Under the pieces are notes generated by a model. That model saw only the letters and a program-made list of their open reading frames with translations, did not search any database and was not told the origin of the DNA. A stretch of 6,462 nt of DNA. It comes from Xanthobacteraceae bacterium. Its GTDB lineage: Bacteria; Pseudomonadota; Alphaproteobacteria; Rhizobiales; Xanthobacteraceae. The translations under genes were made by a program, and so were the position numbers. Location of the stretch: assembly GCA_030043175.1 (NCBI GenBank), contig JASHYD010000801.1:1-6462 (forward strand), given 5' to 3'. Shown piece after piece: positions 5,063-6,462 of this stretch (positions within the stretch are counted from its first letter, which is position 1; every line of letters starts with the position of its first letter).

Positions 5063-5560
5063 TCAATGGTGATGGGCGTCGTGTGCGGACGTGGCGGCGG
5101 AACTGGCACCGATGGCCTCGACCGCGAAATCCACATCGACGTCGCCCGCCTTCTCGAACTTCAGGGTTGCCTTGAACGGCTTGCCGCGTTGGATGGGCCG
5201 TTTGAGGTCCGTCATCATAATGTGGAATGAGCCGGGCTTAAGCTCGACTGTTTCGCCCGGCTTTATCTCCAGTCCCGACGCAAGTGGCCGCATCTTCATG
5301 ATGCCCATTGTCCATGGTCATCTCATGAACCATGACCCGCCCGCGACAGGCGTTCCGCCGCTGACGAGCCGGTCCGGCTCGGTGCCGGTATTCTTGATCG
5401 TCATGTAGCCGACGGCGACCTTCGCCCTTTTTGGGACTGCGCGCGACCATGGACTCTCGATCTCGAGTGCGCCCACCTTGTAATTAGCGGCGCCGGCTGG
5501 AGCGCCCGACAAGGCCGATGTGGCAACGGCGCTAGCGACGAGGATGCCGAACCTCTTCAT
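5063..5560 (-). pseudogene. pcuC: PCu(A)C periplasmic copper chaperone, interrupted by two compensating frameshifts
   Basis: This is a PCu(A)C-family (DUF461) chaperone, a periplasmic cupredoxin-like protein that binds Cu through conserved His and Met and delivers it, classically to the Cu-A centre of cytochrome oxidase. The ATG at 5558-5560 has AGGAG 8 bases before it and opens a Sec signal (MKRFGILVASAVATSALSGA, cleavage near PAGA). Family landmarks follow: SPWSRAVPKRAKVAVGYMTI and NTGTEPDRLVSGGTPVAG, then GIMKMRPLASGLEIKPGETV, LKPGSFHIMM, FEKAGDVDVDF and a His-rich end SAHDAHHH. Between these, the expected HEMTMDNG, with the first copper ligand, is read only in another frame. One base is missing in the G run at about 5336-5342 and one G is extra at about 5304-5306. 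Frame 1 therefore hits TGA at 5318-5320, yet resumes correctly after 5308. All copper ligands survive in the DNA. Both breaks lie in G runs, so sequencing error is a serious alternative to a true pseudogene. Confidence 0.88.
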
Positions 5561-5568
5561 GGTACCAT

Positions 5569-5573
5569 CTCCT
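5569..5573 (-). promoter_or_regulatory. Ribosome binding site of the PCu(A)C gene
   Basis: On the minus strand AGGAG stands 8 bases before the ATG at 5560, which supports that start for the chaperone signal peptide. Confidence 0.7.
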
Positions 5574-5633
5574 ATGCATGGGCCTCCAGGGCGGCGTTCA
5601 CGCGCCCCGATGCGGTCGCAGATCTGACGGCAT

Positions 5634-5819
5634 TCAGCGGCAAACCTTCACCCACGTGCAGATCTTCTTGAAGCTCTCCCAGTGGCATTGCTGTTCCATC
5701 CGGCAGACCTTGCCGTTGGTGTCCGAGGCACTCGCATTCTTGCCGGAAACAGTCTGCGCGTTCGCGCACGATGCGCAGCCCAGGATGGCGGCGACTGTGA
5801 CGAGGGAAAAACGCGTCAT
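5634..5819 (-). CDS. 61-residue secreted four-cysteine peptide of unknown function
   Basis: I do not recognise a named family. The frame is open upstream to 5930, but the ATG at 5819 is preferred. AAAGGAG precedes it by 8 bases (5828-5834), and it begins directly with a Sec signal, MTRFSLVTVAAILGCASCANA, likely cleaved after ANA (residue 21). The mature peptide would be about 40 residues. A Ser/Asn/Gly-rich lead is followed by a compact C-terminal block with Cys at 39, 45, 54 and 60, giving a symmetrical CX5C-X8-CX5C pattern (VCRMEQQCHW ... KKICTWVKVCR) with two Trp, a Met and a His nearby. This could form two disulfides in the periplasm or bind metal. It lies between the MORN gene (50-base gap) and the PCu(A)C chaperone gene (73-base gap) on the same strand, so it is probably in one operon with them. 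Translation is likely; a copper role is inference. Confidence 0.75.
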   Translation of the reverse strand: MTRFSLVTVAAILGCASCANAQTVSGKNASASDTNGKVCRMEQQCHWESFKKICTWVKVCR

Positions 5820-5827
5820 GATTCGAT

Positions 5828-5834
5828 CTCCTTT
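5828..5834 (-). promoter_or_regulatory. Ribosome binding site that sets the small-peptide start
   Basis: On the minus strand AAAGGAG lies 8 bases before the ATG at 5819. The earlier in-frame ATG at 5930 lies inside the MORN gene and lacks a signal peptide after it, so this site decides the start. Confidence 0.75.
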
Positions 5835-5869
5835 GAACGGCGACGACCTCGCAGTTCCGTTGTGGCTCT

Positions 5870-6385
5870 TTATGGGCAGGCCGACAATGGCACGCCGAAT
5901 GAAGCTTTGTGGGTTCCTTCGCGGAAGCACCCATCAGTCCAGGTACCGCGGAAGCTTTCTCCGCCCCGAATAAGGGTCCCGGCTCCGTTTGGCTTGCCAC
6001 TACGGAACTCGCCCTCGTAGCGCACGCCCTGCAAGATAAGCACACCGTGGCCCTGGGGCTCGCCATCGACCAGCTCGCCATCGTAGCGGCCCGATGGCCA
6101 GACCTGGGTGCCGTAGCCGATCTGGCGACTGGCGCGCCACTCGCCCTCATCGCTTTCGAACGGCAAGTTGTTCTTGAACCACTGCGCGGCACCGCGCCCG
6201 TGTGCGAAGCCGTTGGGGCAAGCGCAAGACCATCGGATCGTCTCATTGGGCTGCGGATGCGGGTTCCACACTTGACAGCCCGCGCTTGTGTCCGCGATCC
6301 AGTCGCCTGCCTGAATCGGAGTCGTAGCGACGCCAGCCAGGAGGCCCACGAGAATTGCTGCTCTCTTCAAACCTGTGATTGTCAT
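5870..6385 (-). CDS. Secreted MORN-repeat protein
   Basis: This 171-residue protein has a Sec signal (MTITGLKRAAILVGLLAGVA, cleavage near IQAG, residues 24-27) and tandem MORN-type repeats. The clearest units are YDGELVDGEPQGHGVLI (101-117) and YEGEFRSGKPNGAGTL (123-138). Weaker units come before (GYGTQVWPSGR, about 90-100, and the FAHGRGAAQW stretch near 60-69) and after (FRGTWTDGCF). MORN repeats form an elongated beta-hairpin scaffold that usually mediates contacts with proteins or lipids and is not itself catalytic. Mature Cys at 37, 54, 56, 153 and 170, including a CAC pair, suggest disulfides. The ATG at 6385 has AAGGAG 5 bases upstream (6391-6396). It is the second gene of the minus-strand operon, 18 bases after the end of the 6404 gene and 50 bases before the four-cysteine peptide. 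MORN and signal calls are sound; the function is unknown. Confidence 0.85.
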   Translation of the reverse strand: MTITGLKRAAILVGLLAGVATTPIQAGDWIADTSAGCQVWNPHPQPNETIRWSCACPNGFAHGRGAAQWFKNNLPFESDEGEWRASRQIGYGTQVWPSGRYDGELVDGEPQGHGVLILQGVRYEGEFRSGKPNGAGTLIRGGESFRGTWTDGCFREGTHKASFGVPLSACP

Positions 6386-6403
6386 CTCAACTCCTTAAAG
6401 CAC

Positions 6404-6462
6404 TCAGTGCGGCAGCAGCGGAATGACGACGTCGTGCAAGAGCTTGTTCGGCGTCGCGATGA
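6404..6462 (-). CDS. C-terminal end of an unidentified gene (cut by window edge)
   Basis: The minus strand is open from the window edge and ends at a TGA at 6404-6406 after IATPNKLLHDVVIPLLPH. The texture is protein-like, and the stop lies just 18 bases before the MORN gene's ATG, with that gene's ribosome site in between. This is the spacing expected of neighbouring genes in one operon. Eighteen residues are too few to name a family. The operon's promoter must lie beyond the right edge. Confidence 0.5.
   Translation of the reverse strand, partial: IATPNKLLHDVVIPLLPH

Noticed and set aside
5572..6246. 224-codon minus-strand frame overlapping the MORN and small-peptide genes
   Set aside because: It runs out of frame through two genes that each have a signal peptide and ribosome site, and its translation is low-complexity Arg/Ser/Ala.
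1..6462. CRISPR array, tRNA, rRNA or riboswitch
   Set aside because: I saw no regularly spaced repeats, no cloverleaf-like sequence with a CCA-type end, and no recognisable riboswitch core in the gaps. The only tandem repeat is the two-unit duplication in csp.

Overview
The window looks like a piece of an accessory, IS-scarred region from a GC-rich alphaproteobacterium, most likely of the Hyphomicrobiales (Bradyrhizobium/Rhodopseudomonas-like). That placement is inferred from the style of the IS110 and ISAs1 remnants, the Tat-exported amidohydrolase and the copper genes. No rRNA, tRNA or housekeeping marker is present to prove it.

Layout. Positions 1-656 hold a broken IS110-family transposase on the minus strand. 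It has lost its C-terminal half and probably also carries a one-base frameshift at its 5' end. Positions 1011-2210 encode an intact Tat-exported amidohydrolase of the Atu3266-like metallohydrolase group, followed by a strong GC hairpin. Positions 2274-3635 are mostly decayed DNA: the C-terminal piece of an ISAs1-family transposase (about 2700-3013), two short coding-like scraps with broken frames, and no intact gene.

Positions 3636-6462 are a copper-handling region. A Tat-exported, cysteine-rich Csp-type copper storage protein (3900-4523, +) lies behind an AT-rich leader that contains an 18-bp palindrome. A short unknown secreted protein follows (4659-4934, +). Facing these two genes across a shared hairpin is a minus-strand operon. 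In its transcription order it has the end of an unidentified gene (6404-6462), a secreted MORN-repeat protein (5870-6385), a 61-residue secreted four-cysteine peptide (5634-5819) and a periplasmic PCu(A)C copper chaperone (5063-5560). As read here the chaperone is interrupted by two mutually compensating one-base frameshifts in G runs.

How the genes may work together (inference). Csp proteins hold many Cu(I) ions in a cysteine-lined four-helix bundle, and PCu(A)C chaperones carry copper in the periplasm, classically to the Cu-A site of cytochrome oxidase. Finding both side by side, with a tiny cysteine peptide and a MORN protein that also have signal peptides, suggests an exported copper storage and delivery module. 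The most distinctive observations are the 48-bp in-frame tandem duplication inside csp that adds a cysteine-bearing segment, the CX5C-X8-CX5C secreted peptide, and the double frameshift in the chaperone gene.
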